From Hymenolepis diminuta (lineage: Eukaryota > Platyhelminthes > Cestoda > Cyclophyllidea > Hymenolepididae): 64,000 nt of DNA. Numbering within the stretch: the first letter of the stretch is position 1; each line of letters starts with the position of its first letter. Both the position numbers and the translations under genes were made by a program. Under the pieces are notes generated by a model. The model searched no databases. It had not been told where the DNA came from and saw nothing but the letters and a program-made list of their open reading frames with translations. Below, piece after piece: positions 22,240-34,800 of this stretch. The DNA lies in assembly GCA_900708905.1 (NCBI GenBank), contig CAADRB010000025.1, positions 1,919,026 to 1,983,025 of the forward strand. The letters are read 5' to 3'.

Positions 22240-22430
22240 ATTCAAAATTATCCAATATACGTTTCTTTAAACCATCTCTTGGTATTCTCGCTCGTTAAAA
22301 GTTGTTGCTTCCTACTAATTCTAAAGACATCATTAATTCTATGAGGGGATATATGGTCTAATTTGATTGGGCCCTTAAAGTGGCTTTACTCGGCATTAGG
22401 GCTACTTTATGGACTTTTGGCAATAGTAAA
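22240..22430 (+). repeat. dispersed repeat E, copy 1
   Basis: Shares an ordered series of blocks with 24130-24290: CTCTTGGTATTCTCG, AAAAGTTGTTGCTTCCT, GAGGGGATATATGG and GGACTTTTGGCAA versus CTCTTGGTCTTCTC, AAAAGCTTGCTTTTTCCT, GAGTGGATATATAA and GAACTTCCGCAA. Heavily diverged and of unknown type. Confidence 0.35.
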
Positions 22431-23719
22431 TAAGTGCATAAATAAGGAAATGGGGAAAAATTCATCCAAAGAGCTTTTATTTTTTTATCTTGCGGTCTAT
22501 TGGATTATTATTATTATTATATTCGTTTTTTTCCACAAGATGAAACTTGAAACATTGTCTAATTCTCCATGTTCTAAAATACACACTCGAAGCGAGTTAA
22601 AATCCAAAATAAACTTTTGAGAAGTCCGTAAATTAGAAATAATGAAAAGTTATTTTTTTTATTTTGCTTAATAAAATCTATAACGAATTCGGTCAAATGA
22701 AACTCTGTAAAGCCTATTAAGAAAAAATATATATACTGAAAGTCGTTATTGACTCAATGGAAGCTCGATAAGCCCATCACTGTACATGCTTCTGAAATCA
22801 AGCTGAGAGAGCCTCTTAGAGCTTAGGTTCCTTGCTGATTCCTCAAACATTTCGTGGATCAGATTTTAGAATGGACAGGGAATAGTGAAAGGAGACACCT
22901 AGGTTCATTCCAGAGAAAACAAGGAGTAGATGGGTTTCCCCATATCTTCTTTTTAGAGAAATAGCAGGTAAGATTTTCTGGTAAGCAAAAGCCAAATTCA
23001 TGACCATAAACCAGGAAAAATAGAAAAAGCGTACATTATGTCACGGTTGGGGCAAATAGATCAAGACGCCAAGGAAGTCTTTGGTTTAGTCTAGCTGAAG
23101 CAACCAACAACATCAATACCCGTTTCTATAAGTGCGAAGCCCCATCTCAAGGGGAAAGCGCAAAGCTGTCAAGTGTTTGCGAATGTTCACAGAAAAGTAA
23201 GCAGTGCTTTTTGTACTATCGATAGGATTACCGTTCCTCGGGTGCACTGTTCAACAAGGAATTCCGTTGTCCAGTTTCTGGTTGTTTTAAATATTATGAA
23301 CAACAGGATGGTTAAAACGACTCATCATTATGTCACTCTTACTATTGATATCGGATTCAGTCCAAACCTCTTCGAAAGATCGTTTGAAAAAGAAAAATAT
23401 GTTCTTCGCATCGAGAAGAATTAATTATCCTGATTCTCATTGACAAAATCCCCCTAACCTTTCCGAAAACCATTTCCCCTCTTCAGTAGCTATCTATATT
23501 CTGTCCGATTAGTATTTTTGTGTACTATCCTTATTAATAAGCGGACATATCAAATGGTTGAGAATATTTACACCAGCAGCGATTACTCACTGCTTAAATC
23601 ATTGTTGTTAGCATATTTTGACAAAAAATAGACACACAGAATTAAATGAATTGCTACCACATGGTTATTACAACTTTGTCGAATTAGTATAATCCGCTCA
23701 GGATGTCACTATTGATGAA

Positions 23720-24290
23720 TTAGAAGTAGGCTAAATAAATATTCTCGTCAGTACTCATATCAACACAGACGTATAGTGGACCAATGAGAAGCTAGAACCT
23801 GAGATATACTCAACCACAATCCCATGCGTGTTTAGACAGAAGTAGTCATTATGGAAAGATGGCTATTTCCTCCCACTATTGAACTTTTTTATTGTTTCTT
23901 GGTTCACCTTTCTATCTTCCACACTCTTATTGACTCATGCTCTTTCAATCTATATTTTTTTGTCAAAATGATATTCTCTGATAAATACTTCCTACACTCT
24001 TTATTTGGCCTCCTTGTCATAGCCCCTTTTCCATTCTCCCATCAGTGACGCTTGTTTCTTTCCAATTTCTCTCCATACTCCTTCCCTTTTCCACTCTAAT
24101 TCCTTTACACTTTTCCACAACACACGTGATCCAACTTAACTCTTGGTCTTCTCATTTTGAAAAGCTTGCTTTTTCCTGTTAGCCTTTAGGATGACCTTCA
24201 GCTCAATGAGTGGATATATAACCTTGTTCCTATTATTAGCGCTATTTTAGAACTTCCGCAAAGACTAGGAGTGATGATCAACATTGTCTT
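23720..24290 (+). repeat. dispersed repeat E, copy 2
   Basis: Its left half matches 43400-43680 (GAGAAGTAGG-like, CTGAGAT, CAATCCCAT, GACAGAA, GGAAATATTT-like, TGTTTCTTGGT, TTCTATCT); its right half matches copy 1. Together they suggest an old element of at least 570 bp. No open frame of note. Confidence 0.35.
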
Positions 24291-24448
24291 TGGTAGAAAT
24301 GAAGTTGTTTAACTTAGATTAGATTTCACTATGGGGTTGAATTAATTGAAATTCGAAAATATTTGTTCGTTAAAGTACTTTTCCAAACACTTTAATTGAC
24401 TAGAAAGTAGGTAAAAATTCAACAATTATTTCTTCAAGTTGGTAAATA

Positions 24449-24486
24449 TTTTTTACCTTAATTTGATTAAAATTGAATAAAGCTCA
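24449..24486 (+). promoter_or_regulatory. upstream block conserved between the two SET copies
   Basis: The stretch TTTACCTTAATTTGATTAAA ... GAATAAAGCTC lies about 60-100 bp before the start codon and is matched by TTAACCTTAATTTAACCAAA ... GAATAAAGCTC at 28676-28710 before the other copy. A second shared block, GGCTTCA.TTTCAAG, precedes both start codons. The likely core promoter and leader were therefore duplicated with the gene. Confidence 0.5.
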
Positions 24487-24546
24487 TATATTAACATTAT
24501 TAGTCATGATTATTTAGCATATTTTAGGCTTCACTTTCAAGAGTAT

Positions 24547-25260
24547 ATGGCTAATCAACCTACTGAAAACGTTTTTTCTGATAAGTTAATTGGTATGTTG
24601 TCATGTTTTTAGTCATGATTTTGTGCGTGTGTTTAAATTATTCGGATTGCAGAATGCGTCAGTTACACCCAAAATGTAATAAATGAGTTAAACCAGGCGA
24701 CCCGCGACGAACTTCTCAGTGTTAGACAAAAGTACAATAACCTGTGCAAACACCAATATGACCTTCGCGCAGAAATTATTGCCGGGATTCCCAATTTCTG
24801 GCCAACTGTCCTCATAAACCATAGAGTCATCCAAAAGATTGTTACCAAGGACGATAAAAGAGTTCTCGCTTTCTTGCAAGCTGTTGAAGTTCGGGAGTTT
24901 GAAAACCCCATGTCTGGATACGAAATTAACTTTGTAAGTTGGCATAATCTGATTGACCATTTTTCTGCTTAGTACTTCCATAAAAACGAGTGGTTTACCA
25001 ATCATTGCATCACTCGCGAGTACCATTTCCGAGAGAAGGGCAGGTCTGTTGTCTGCGTAACAATAATAGAATGGAATAAAGGAATGTGTTTGTTCGACAA
25101 TGGAAAAGATGTAAGTGAAGACGGTTTCTCAAATAGATCCGGTTTCTTCTCTTGGCTTCAGTTTGAACGCAAAGCTGTGGGAGACACTATTGGTAATTAT
25201 ATCAAGGAGGAACTTTGGCCTAATCCTCTAAAATACTATTTAAATACTGAGCCTAAATGA
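24547..25260 (+). CDS. SET/TAF-I-like histone chaperone paralogue without acidic tail
   Basis: Nucleosome assembly protein (NAP) family. Three exons join in phase: 24547-24592, 24653-24933 and 24973-25260, giving 204 residues. The NAP fold is well kept: a backbone helix (ELLSVRQKYNNLCK), IPNFWPTVLINH, AVEVREFENPMSGYEI, EWFTNHCITREYHF, SGFFSWLQFER and IKEELWPNPLKYYLNTEPK. It then stops, whereas the neighbouring copy at 28773 continues with a long Asp/Glu tail. The intron positions and phases match those of the neighbour, so it arose by DNA duplication rather than retroposition. There are no stops, frameshifts or damaged splice sites (introns 60 and 39 bp), so it could be functional. Without the acidic tail it may bind histones weakly or act as a partner or competitor in the SET dimer; this is inference. 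Confidence 0.88.
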
Positions 25261-25384
25261 GTATGGCTTTCTCATGGAAATTAGTTCATAAACGTTTTCT
25301 CGAGAAAATTAAAGATTTTTAATAACTAAACATTAACTATTTTTGGATAACAATCACTGTAAAGTAAGTTAAGAGTTTGTGCCA

Positions 25385-25590
25385 TGCATTGGTGTTCCGT
25401 TAGTCATCCTGCACGTCTACCACGTTGGGGGTGTCGGGTTCGACTTCTCTCGGTGCACATCCATTGAGCGAAGTGGCCAACTGCATTGGTTAAGTCTGGG
25501 TAATATAGGGACCGGTAGGGAGGCTCCCTGATGCCACTCCATACGCAAGATGAGCATTTTCTTAAATGCATGTGATTAAAAGTTTGTGCT
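25385..25590 (+). repeat. SINE-like repeat copy 4
   Basis: Head GCATTGGTGTTCCGTTAGTC, box B-like GGGTTCGACTTC, core CGGTGCACATCCATTGAGCG and GGCCAACTGCATTGGTTAAG, and distal block ACGCAAGATGAGCA. This is the longest copy of the family in the window. Confidence 0.6.
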
Positions 25591-25987
25591 AATCGACGGG
25601 GCTCGTGCTTCAAGATTCAAATGAAAATATTACTAAAATTCTGACTGCCTATTCTGTGCAATCAATGTACTCTTCTGCAAAGTCAGAGATTACGAGTATG
25701 ATTCTCATAAGTGCATATAAAACTATTGGGCGTAGGAGGAGATATTAAAATGTGCGATTCTCATCAAGGAAACTACAAGGAGGTGTTTGTTGTGAAAACA
25801 AATTGCACTAATTAAATCATGATGAGGGTTCGAGAAAGTAAGAGAGACTAGGAAGAGTAAGGGTGGATTAGTGACATGCATGTGTGCGTGCGAATAGCTA
25901 AGGGGTTTCATTGTTAAAAATAGGTTCTTATTTCTTAAATGCTAAACACCTTTAATATTCACTTTCGGATGACTTTACAGTGATAAT

Positions 25988-26622
25988 TGTTACATATAAG
26001 TAAATAAACTTTTTTCAAAATAATTCTTATTTGTAAGATTCTTTGTTATCCACTTTTTACTTCCTGCTGCTTTTAATTCCCTTTTATTCGAACGAATTTA
26101 TTTACATTTCGGTTGTAAATAGGATAAATCGCCCTATCGATACAAAAATGTGCGTCTTATTTTGATATAGTGATTTGAGTCGTCCTGTATTGTGGCGCTC
26201 TCCGGTCGTATTTGTAACTTGTGCAACGTCTTAGGGAATCTAAAAGTCGATTACGGTATTGCTATAATTAGCAGATGTCTATCAACATCTGGCGATTAGA
26301 AATGATTGATTAACGATAAAATCTCCATTGTAGTGTCCACAGATGGTTCCGCTGTGTGTTTGCGTGTTTGCACATAGATGCCTGAAAGGGTGTCTATCAT
26401 CACGTCGAGACTCCGACAACAAGACATGATTGACGTCTAACGAAGAAATGTTTTTGTATAAACCTAATTTACTTATTAATAAATTGGGGTGGCATGTCTG
26501 CCACCTCCGAACTAATTTGGCGATATAACTGACTTGACTTATTCCATTTATTCAATCGATGTGGTCCGATAGATCTTTCACGTTATTACAGGTATTCTTC
26601 CAGGGAAGGACAGATTATAACA
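25988..26622 (+). mobile_element. solo LTR, family A, with perfect target duplication
   Basis: Starts TGTTACATATAAG and ends CAGATTATAACA. ATAAT occurs at 25983-25987 and again at 26623-26627, a perfect 5-bp target duplication. It is split by the B element at 26260-26590; without it the LTR is about 300 bp. It is the best-defined copy of the LTR that bounds the gypsy element at 13.6-16.3 kb. Confidence 0.85.
26260..26590 (+). mobile_element. solo LTR, family B, nested in LTR-A, with perfect target duplication
   Basis: 331 bp, TGCTATAATTAG ... CGTTATTACA, flanked by GGTAT at 26255-26259 and 26591-26595. The uninterrupted LTR-A copies confirm that GGTAT occurs once at this point. Family B was therefore active after this A copy had inserted. 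Confidence 0.88.
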
Positions 26623-28660
26623 ATAATGATGTGTTAATTAGTACTCATTAAATTGAATGGTACAATCAGACCATATAAAGAGTTTCAGATTTGACGTGAA
26701 ATACATTGACCGTGACGGAGTGTTTGAATGAAGTCACAGCTCATATTCGATTGTAAAAGGTGTCTTTGATAAACAGCCGTGATCCGAACGGACTTGACTG
26801 AAATCAGCAACTTCATTTAGAGATGTGTTCTGTTTTTGACATTATTAATAGTATGTCATTAATTAAATTTAAAATTTTGGTCTATAAGCTTGCCCGATAT
26901 GGACAAAGGGATTTTGAAGTCGGTAATTGATACTGAAACTATTGCAGGAATACTGAAAAATTAAATTACTCAGGAGAATGCAAAGCTCTAAAGTGGCTTG
27001 GGTGGTCATTACTATAAACAAAATAATAGCCCATATGGAACTCCTAAGGGAACATAATTTTCTACTTTTGACATATCTAATCTATAAAACGATTGATAGA
27101 TGATTGGGCAAAGTTAAAGATTTATTTTGAAATAATGAGAAGTGATTATGTATATTCACTATTGTCGGCACTGTTTAGCAACTTCTATATAAATTTTAAT
27201 TAACCCTAAACATTGTTTAATAGTGTTTGATCCCAACAAAATTAAACTCCTATTGCACGTCGTCCATATTTGAGAATGCATCTGATCGTACTTATAATGT
27301 ATTTTGTCCGCTTCTTGTAAAATATTTCCATTCAGTGTGGATTATAAATCGTTTTCGCATGGACAAATCAGATAGGAAGATTGTTTCGTGCCAGATACGT
27401 TTGGTAAGTCAGAGTAGGAAAAGAAACGATTTCTAAAATGAATTTAGTCATGTAATCGTCTATTCATCGTGGAAATTTTTTCAACTTTTTAATTTATTAT
27501 AAATTGGAAAGGCCAGAAGATACCATCAGAATAATTATCCAAATAAGAGTAAGGTTAAATAAAACTCTAAATTAACAGAGGACTTGAACCAAATAGTAAG
27601 CCAACGGGCAACATTTTTTTCAAGTTTCATTTACAATTTTCAAGAATAAAACCGCTTCTAAACTTACGTGGCTATAATAAAAATACGAGATTTTCTTATT
27701 TGCTTGGAAAAATAAAATAATTGTATTATCATTAACGTTTGTTTAGTTCATGAGTTAAAATTTTAATTACAAATATACCATTCGGAATGAAGTGGTGATA
27801 TACTTTTAAGTCACCCTGCTATTTATGCGCATACGTGCATGAATTGGATATTTACATTAAAATATTTCTTATGTTCAAATTATATTATTATTAATAATAT
27901 AATAAATTAATTAATTAATAAATTCGGATTTATACACTTGGATATCTAATAAACTAATGAGGAAAATAATTTTATGCTATTTCTGATCGGTCTGGCTATA
28001 GTATCGAATCTTTTATAGGCAACAATGTATTTAAGTTATAAATCTCTTCCATTTTATGTGAAATCTTATACTAGATGGATAAATACATATTAGTTTTTTT
28101 CTTTGAGAGGACTGAATCTCCGCTCTCACGTTGTATCAAGTAATTTCGCAGTAGGTACTTCAACAAGATGTTAAAATCATTAATAACCATAAAATTTTCC
28201 CATTTAATTTCTTAACGCATCCCTTAATTCCACAAGATATCAGGACTAGTGTGATATGAACTTGTTGCCGGAATAAATTTTAAAATATAAGTAAATAAAC
28301 AAACCCAATGGGTAATCGTTAAAATATGCACACCATCCGAGTTTATGTGTGTTGACATTAATTTTGACCACGACAAGGGGAATTATTACTAAGAGTGCCC
28401 AGATTAATAATCGGTCCAATGATATCAAGGGATTTCAGGAAATCAATTAATATATTGCACAAATATCCATGACACGAAACAAAAACTAGCATATTTAAAA
28501 ATATTAAAAGTATCTATTGTCAATTTCTGAGGTCAGTAATTACAATATTTACTCACTTTACACATAATTTGCTTTCGAAGCTCGTAAATTAGCAAGGAGA
28601 CTATGCTAAGAAACAGTAATAAAATAAAATTACAAAATAAATAATATACACTACTTCTGT
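26623..28660. other. AT-rich intergenic sequence between the LTR pair and SET
   Basis: No gene recognised. It contains a near-perfect AT palindrome at 27880-27902 (two 11-base arms TTATATTATTA/TAATAATATAA around one T). Confidence 0.4.
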
Positions 28661-28772
28661 ATATTATTAACTAATTTTAACCTTAATTTAACCAAAAGGG
28701 AATAAAGCTCTTTTGTTTGAAATAATAGAAGTTTTGAATACCTTGCGGTTCCGGCTTCAGTTTCAAGTGGAT

Positions 28773-29672
28773 ATGGCTTCTCAACCTAAGAAGGCTCGTA
28801 CTGAAAACGATGTTCCTGATGTTGCTCCTGGTATGTGTTTCTGTTTTCAGTTGTACTTCTGCCTGCTTATTTGTTTTAACTTTTAAATATTCTCATTAAA
28901 GATGTCGATCATGCTATCTTGGAGAGCGTCGACGCCGTCCAAGAAGCGATCGACAGCCTAAACAAAAAGGCCAGCGTCGAAATCCTTAAGGTTGAACAAA
29001 AGTACAACAAGCTCCGCAAACCGCACTATGAACGTCGCGCGCAACTTCTTGCCAAGGTTCCCATTTTCTGGCAAACTGTGTTTATCAACCATAGGCACAT
29101 GCGCAAGCTTGTTACTGAGGATGATCAAAAGGTTCTCACTTTCTTGCGAGCCGTTGAGGTCCAGGAATTCGAAGATATTACGTCTGGATACAAAATCAAC
29201 TTTGTAAGTTGGAGTTATATCTGAATTTCGCTTTTAGTTCTTCGATGAAAACGAATGGTTTACGAATGATTGTCTCACTCGTGAGTACCATGTTGGTGAA
29301 AAGGGTGAACCCATTGTTACCTCTACCAAGATCAACTGGAAGCCAGGCATGAGTTTGTTTGAGAGTCCTGACAACGGGAAAAAACAGAGTGAAGATGACG
29401 AATTACAAAGTCGATCCGGTTTCTTCTCTTGGTTTGAGTTTGAACGCAGCGCGGTTGGAGATGTTATTGGTGATTACATCAAGGACGAACTCTGGCCTAA
29501 TCCACTGCAGTACTTCTTGAATCCTGAACCCGATTCAGATGATGAGGATGGAGAGGAAGACCTTTTGGATGAGGAGGACAGTCAGGAGGAAGATGATGAG
29601 GAAGTGGACGATGAAGGTGATCAAGAGGGTTACGATGATGGGGACGGGGATGACGCCGACGATAAAGAATAA
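28773..29672 (+). CDS. SET: SET/TAF-I histone chaperone (NAP family) with acidic tail
   Basis: Histone chaperone, linker-histone chaperone and PP2A/acetyltransferase inhibitor family, mainly nuclear. Three exons join in phase: 28773-28830, 28902-29203 and 29238-29672, giving 264 residues (human SET is 277-290). Order: a short basic N-terminus (PKKART), a dimerisation helix with the QKYNKLRKPHYERR motif, IPF-type VPIFWQTVFINH, EVQEFEDITSGYKI, FDENEWFTNDCLTREYH, RSGFFSWFEFE and KDELWPNPLQYFLNPEPDSDD, followed by about 60 residues that are almost all Asp/Glu. Introns are 71 and 34 bp. The 3.5 kb upstream hold the tail-less paralogue. The start ATG sits in the same leader context as in the paralogue. 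Confidence 0.95.
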
Positions 29673-31430
29673 CTCAATTCATAGCCGAAGGACGCCGCTT
29701 TTCCTTTACCATTTCCTGCTCATGTGTGTTGTGTGTGACACAGACTACAATAATTGTGCATTTCATTCACTGTCTCTCTAAAACACTTCGTGCATGAGTG
29801 GGGTGGTGTAATATTGGTGTTCTTTTATCCCCCTTCCCTACCCTCTTCTATACCACCACCACTTTTTCTCATAAACTCTGTGTATCGTGCTTTTGTACAG
29901 ATTCTCGTTTTTATGAATGCTAAGCACACTTAATATTGGGTGCAAGTATCCCTGGGTTGACATCTAATGTTTTCTCCCTCTAAAAATGTTATTCTAATAT
30001 GGTTTTCTGACGCGTTTCCTTTTCCTTGCGGGATAGCTGGATCTAAAGGTGTTAGTGGTAGATGCACAGATTTGGTTTATCTGAGAGTTTGCGACGTGGC
30101 CATTCAATTTCTGGTGGTTGGCTGTTTGTGGGGTTTCTAGACTCTAATCAGTCGACTGCTGTCGGAGTACTGTCAATAGTGATAGTCCCCCTGGCTGGGT
30201 GGGGTTGTTTGGTCGGCTTAGTGTTTGTCATGATTGACAGTCTTGTCAGGAAGTGTTTTTCTTGCGGAAACGGCTGCAGTGTGCATGTTTCTTTTCCTTA
30301 AATAGACTTCAGTAACTACAACTAGGGTGTCTTTTGAGGGATTCAACAAACGCTTTTATGATGAGTATGCCGTAGTATGGCTCGGATATTTAGTGTTGTG
30401 ACATCTGCTCGCCGGACCAGAGAGAGAATACAATTAACTCAAGACCTTTTAAGTAAATCATGGTTTTATATAGAAGTATAAGTTATCTTCATATTGTTGA
30501 TGTTGGAAGGTCAAGGCGCGATGTGTAGCCCGCGTATCGATAATGGTGACGGGCGGCTCTGAGACAAGCCGTAGGAATTGATAATCCTGACACAAAACAC
30601 GAGCACTATAACTATTAGCTTTATTGTTTTGGAGTCCTATTTTATGCAAATATATATTGGGTCGTTTTCTCCGGGTTTTGGTGTAAATTAAGCCAAAATT
30701 TAAAATGTTAATGTTCCCCGGGTGGGGAAGCTATGATTGATTAGCAAATTTCCTCTTGATTAAAATCACCTTAAACTGCGATTAATTTTAATATCTCAAC
30801 CAGAAACGCTCCAGGATGTATATAGCCTACTTTTATATAGGTTAAGGAAAAAGTTATCCCCTGATAGAAGAAACGACTACGTAGGACTTAAACTTAACCA
30901 ATAGTTTTCTAAGCAGAACTGGTTTAGTACGGTATGTAGTACTCCGCTAATAAAACACGAGCTTATAGCGAACGGAATAATTGAAAATATACGACAGATA
31001 ATTAATTTAACAGGTGCGATGAAATAAACAAATGGGATGAGAGTGAAGTGTGAATCGATGCAAATATAAAATTCAATAGAAGGTCCGTATAAGTACGGAT
31101 TGAGTTGAGCTTGGGAATTACGGACTATTGAATAGAACTTTCCCAAAGACGGTGCAATACACATCCTCCCTAACGAGCTTAGATTAGTTAACAAAGCTCT
31201 AGATGAGAAAGATAATACGGTTACTTTCACAAATTCTGTAAGTTAAAACTTATCAGCCCATTAGTCCGTAAAAGTAACCCAACCCTAGTGTATAATTCTA
31301 TTCCTCATAAAAGCTTCGAGAAGTTTCCAATTTTTGAAATTGAAAGTATGAAAAAATCTCTGGACTTTTTATTGATATGACTGTCATAGATGAGTATGTC
31401 AAAGCCTAAAGAGTTGGGAAAGATAAAAGA
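29673..31430. other. downstream of SET, no gene recognised
   Basis: The first few hundred bases are less AT-rich and may be a long SET 3' untranslated region. Short open frames on both strands show no family motif. Confidence 0.35.
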
Positions 31431-31439
31431 CATATTTAC

Positions 31440-31800
31440 AATTCTTATTAAAAGTGTGTAAGTTGCGTGGAACTCACGCAAAATTTTGTTAAAAATTTCG
31501 TGTGTGAGAGTGAGACAGACACACGCCAATACAAACAGACACACTCGGTGGGCGTTGTGCTGTTGAATGACTCGAGTGTGTCTAGAGTGTAAAAAGCTGT
31601 GCGCACATATCCCATTGGCTCACAGCCCTTGCCCGTTGCAGCCTATGTAGAGAGATTATTGGTGGATGAGCCTGCCGTCGCTATAGCAACATATGCGCGT
31701 GTGGATCGAAAAATAGGCACTGGAGATTATTCAAGCTTGGCCAATGACGTACGTATGACGCGGTGTTTTGGAATAGTCGGTCGTGCATTCTGTATTAGGA
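31440..31800. promoter_or_regulatory. CpG- and CCAAT-rich promoter-like island
   Basis: Four CCAAT boxes occur within 220 bp, two forward (31526-31530, 31741-31745) and two inverted (31614-31618, 31658-31662), plus a TGACGT CRE-like site at 31745-31750. The stretch is visibly richer in CG dinucleotides than its neighbours. An open frame across it ends at a GTACGT donor-like site at 31749. No gene was recognised on either side, so this may be the promoter and first exon of a gene with long introns, or of a noncoding RNA. Confidence 0.35.
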
Positions 31801-34800
31801 ACTGTGTCCTCTGGTGCCATCTGATAGGCATTATTAATGCAGTTACCATGACCAGAATAGGTGTAAGGTTCTGCTGTATGATGCTTACATAGTTTTACTA
31901 ATGTTTGTGTAACCATGCTAAAATATTGGGCTTTGGGGACACGTGCTAACTCGAATGGAACACCATTCATCGGAAATCCTGCAAGATTTCATTGACTTAA
32001 TTCAGAAATTTGGTTCATGAAAATTTTCTTATGAGTTTTCCATCTCACCGTGGTGCTGTGATACAAATTTTTGGTGTTTGATTTATTGGGTGAAGTTTTC
32101 GTGTTAATTGTCTAGAAGGATAAAAAGATTGATAAGTATGACGATACAACGTAGTTAATTAGCAGACGAAAGTCCTAAAAGTCCTTTGTCTTTTGCCTTC
32201 CAACATGAAGGAAATCTTGAAAATGAAAAACTTCTGATATAGCAAATAAATGAACAAATAAAAAATGCCTAAAATGGGATGGATGCAGCAATTGTGCTCT
32301 GATTTAGGAAACAATTATTAAACCACTTTTAGTTTTAAAGGTATTTGTTGATCACAAGGGTAATCAACGTGGTCTTTGTTTTAAGTCGTCAAATCCTTCA
32401 GACGCATGAAGAGATTATTAACGTGAAAACAGCCATCTGCAGCAACTGAAATCCGATCGCTTAGAAAATATGCCTTAACCGAACAGAATGCTCTCACACA
32501 TATCTTAAAATAAAGAGTCAATAAACGCATTTCAAGCCGTTAAATGTCTGGATTCTAATCCCCAAATTTTACATTGAAAGCTACTCATACCCCCTGCAAA
32601 AATAGTTTCTTTGATACAGCAGTTTAATCAAACCCGCTAAACTAATGTAAGTTGGTAACGTATATTGTAATATAATGTACGTTTAAGCAAACTGATGATC
32701 GATACGTATTCAATGCTAGGAAATACTAGGACAGAATGATTCGTGGAAGGATACCCATTTCTCAACAAGAAATTTTCCATAATGCCCTTTTCCGTCCTCT
32801 TCTTGGATGAATATAAAATAATTTTGTTTGGAACCTGAATCAAATATTGTCAATACGCCTGAGCGTAACTCATAAGCTTCGTCCTTATTGTTGCATTGTA
32901 TTACCGATTATTGGATGTCTACGCTCACAGGGCAGATAGAGAGTGTCGATGATGAAGTCATTCGTTCATGAAACCCAATTCGAAATCGCTTATTTGTGAA
33001 ACCAAATGATTATTTTGATTATGACTCGGAGTAATTACTTGTAAATATTAAGTCAATTTTTCATCTTGTGGACTATTACAATAAGGGGACTAAAGGAGAG
33101 GAGAATCAAGCCAGAGCAATCGAAGGCGTTTTACTTAACTTGATTTTCTGTTCCATACTCCACGCCTTTTAACTTAATAGCATAAAGAGACTAGGTAATA
33201 TGATTTAACAACAGATTTTGCGCAGGATGAACTCTACTACTATTTTCAATTCTCATATTGATAGCCCACGCCTAACAATTATGTGCTATTTGAAAAATCA
33301 ATTTAAACAAATAAATGAGGGAGAGGGAGGAAATATTAGTGTTTTACTGAATAAATTTGAAAATTTATATTCTTGGTGGTAAAATTAGTTCAACAGACTT
33401 ACAATTGATATAATTTGAAAACCGCATTGCCTTGATAGCGAGAGCTTCCTGATTTACTTCAAAATGAAGCTTGATTCAATAATTCAAACTAAAGGTAAAA
33501 CTTCTTCGATCCAGGGAAATTGTACGGTATGAAGTCAATAACTATGCACACGACAGCCATAGAGTCCATTCTTTCTGTTGTTTATTTGTGCTTTTTAGGG
33601 CGCTTAGGTTTAACTTACATATATCCAGGCCCTCTACACAATCACCGAATATTCGCTAGTTTTATTGAAAGTCGATACAAAATACTGCGTTTAGTCTTAG
33701 TTAATGTAATTTTATTGTGGTTAACTTTGATTAGAAAGGCTTAATTAATTCAAATATGTAGAAAATGAAGCATTACTTTTCTACTCATAAATTTGGAAAA
33801 AGTCAGTAGAAATATCGGAATATTTTCCAGAATGTTCGGGTGCTAAAATAGGGTTCTTACTGCTATTTAGAATATCGACTTAATTGAATAACCGGTTGAT
33901 TCAATAGAGCTTAATGAATTTGAATATATAAGATATAAGCGGCATTTGTTGTATGATCAGTAAGATATCATCACATTTAGGTTATAATAAGGCATGCTGA
34001 TCTACAATACAGCCAAAGAGCGAACATGTTTTGATCAGACTAATTTAACAGAGGTCAAAGCGACAGTGGATGATTTACTTTAACTCATGGTCATATATTT
34101 GCTATTATTAACAATGATGCAACGCTACTTATTTGATAGTAGTAAAAACTATTTAACACAATTGGAGTGCTAAATCAGATACTTGTCGGTGCACGTCCAG
34201 CAATGAGAATAGCCCACCGAATTGATTATTTCTGGTCAAGGTGAAGTGTAACAGTGTGTTAGTTTAACATCAGACACTTCGAGATTCCTTCCCCTATCCA
34301 CGCTGAGGTCGTTTTGAAAGGTGCACTACTTAAAAGGAATCAGTAATTTATTGTTTAAATAGTGATATCATCGGAAGACAGTGCTGACTCATGATGAGCA
34401 GATAGAGATATCATTTATTGGATATGAGTAGCGATTCATGGTTGCATCATTATGCCTTTAGTATAAGTCAAATCCCAAAAATGCTATTCATGTTGTTCAT
34501 GGTAAAACTGATCTGCATTCAACAACAATACTAGTAACTGCTGATATTAAGATGGTCTTAGAGTGGTTAAACTCTGTCCGGCTGACTTTCCCTAATATTT
34601 GAATGGAATTACAAAAGTAAGAATGGAGATCTAACACAGATCTTAAAGTAATCCGAAATTTGCCGTTCTATGGGTTTAAAATAGGAAAAGGTGCCAACAT
34701 CCAAACCATTACATGGTGCAGCCCTAAACTCCAACTGGTATTCAATTCAATTTTCCATTTAACAGCTTTTAAACTGACTTTCTGTCTTACCTTCATCACG

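Larger units (their letters stand above)
21095..24546. other. intergenic region with diverged dispersed repeats
   Basis: No gene recognised between the thioesterase and the tail-less SET gene. Two parts are related to each other or to other places in the window: 22240-22430 to 24130-24290, and 23720-23950 to 43400-43680. Pyrimidine-rich tracts lie at 22140-22240 and 24010-24120. Short open frames here show no family motif. Confidence 0.35.

Noticed and set aside
27880..27902. Near-perfect AT palindrome
   Set aside because: Simple TTA/TAA-rich sequence; such palindromes are expected in AT-rich DNA.
29539..29781. 80-codon plus-strand frame rich in Met and Arg
   Set aside because: Shifted reading of the acidic-tail codons of SET.
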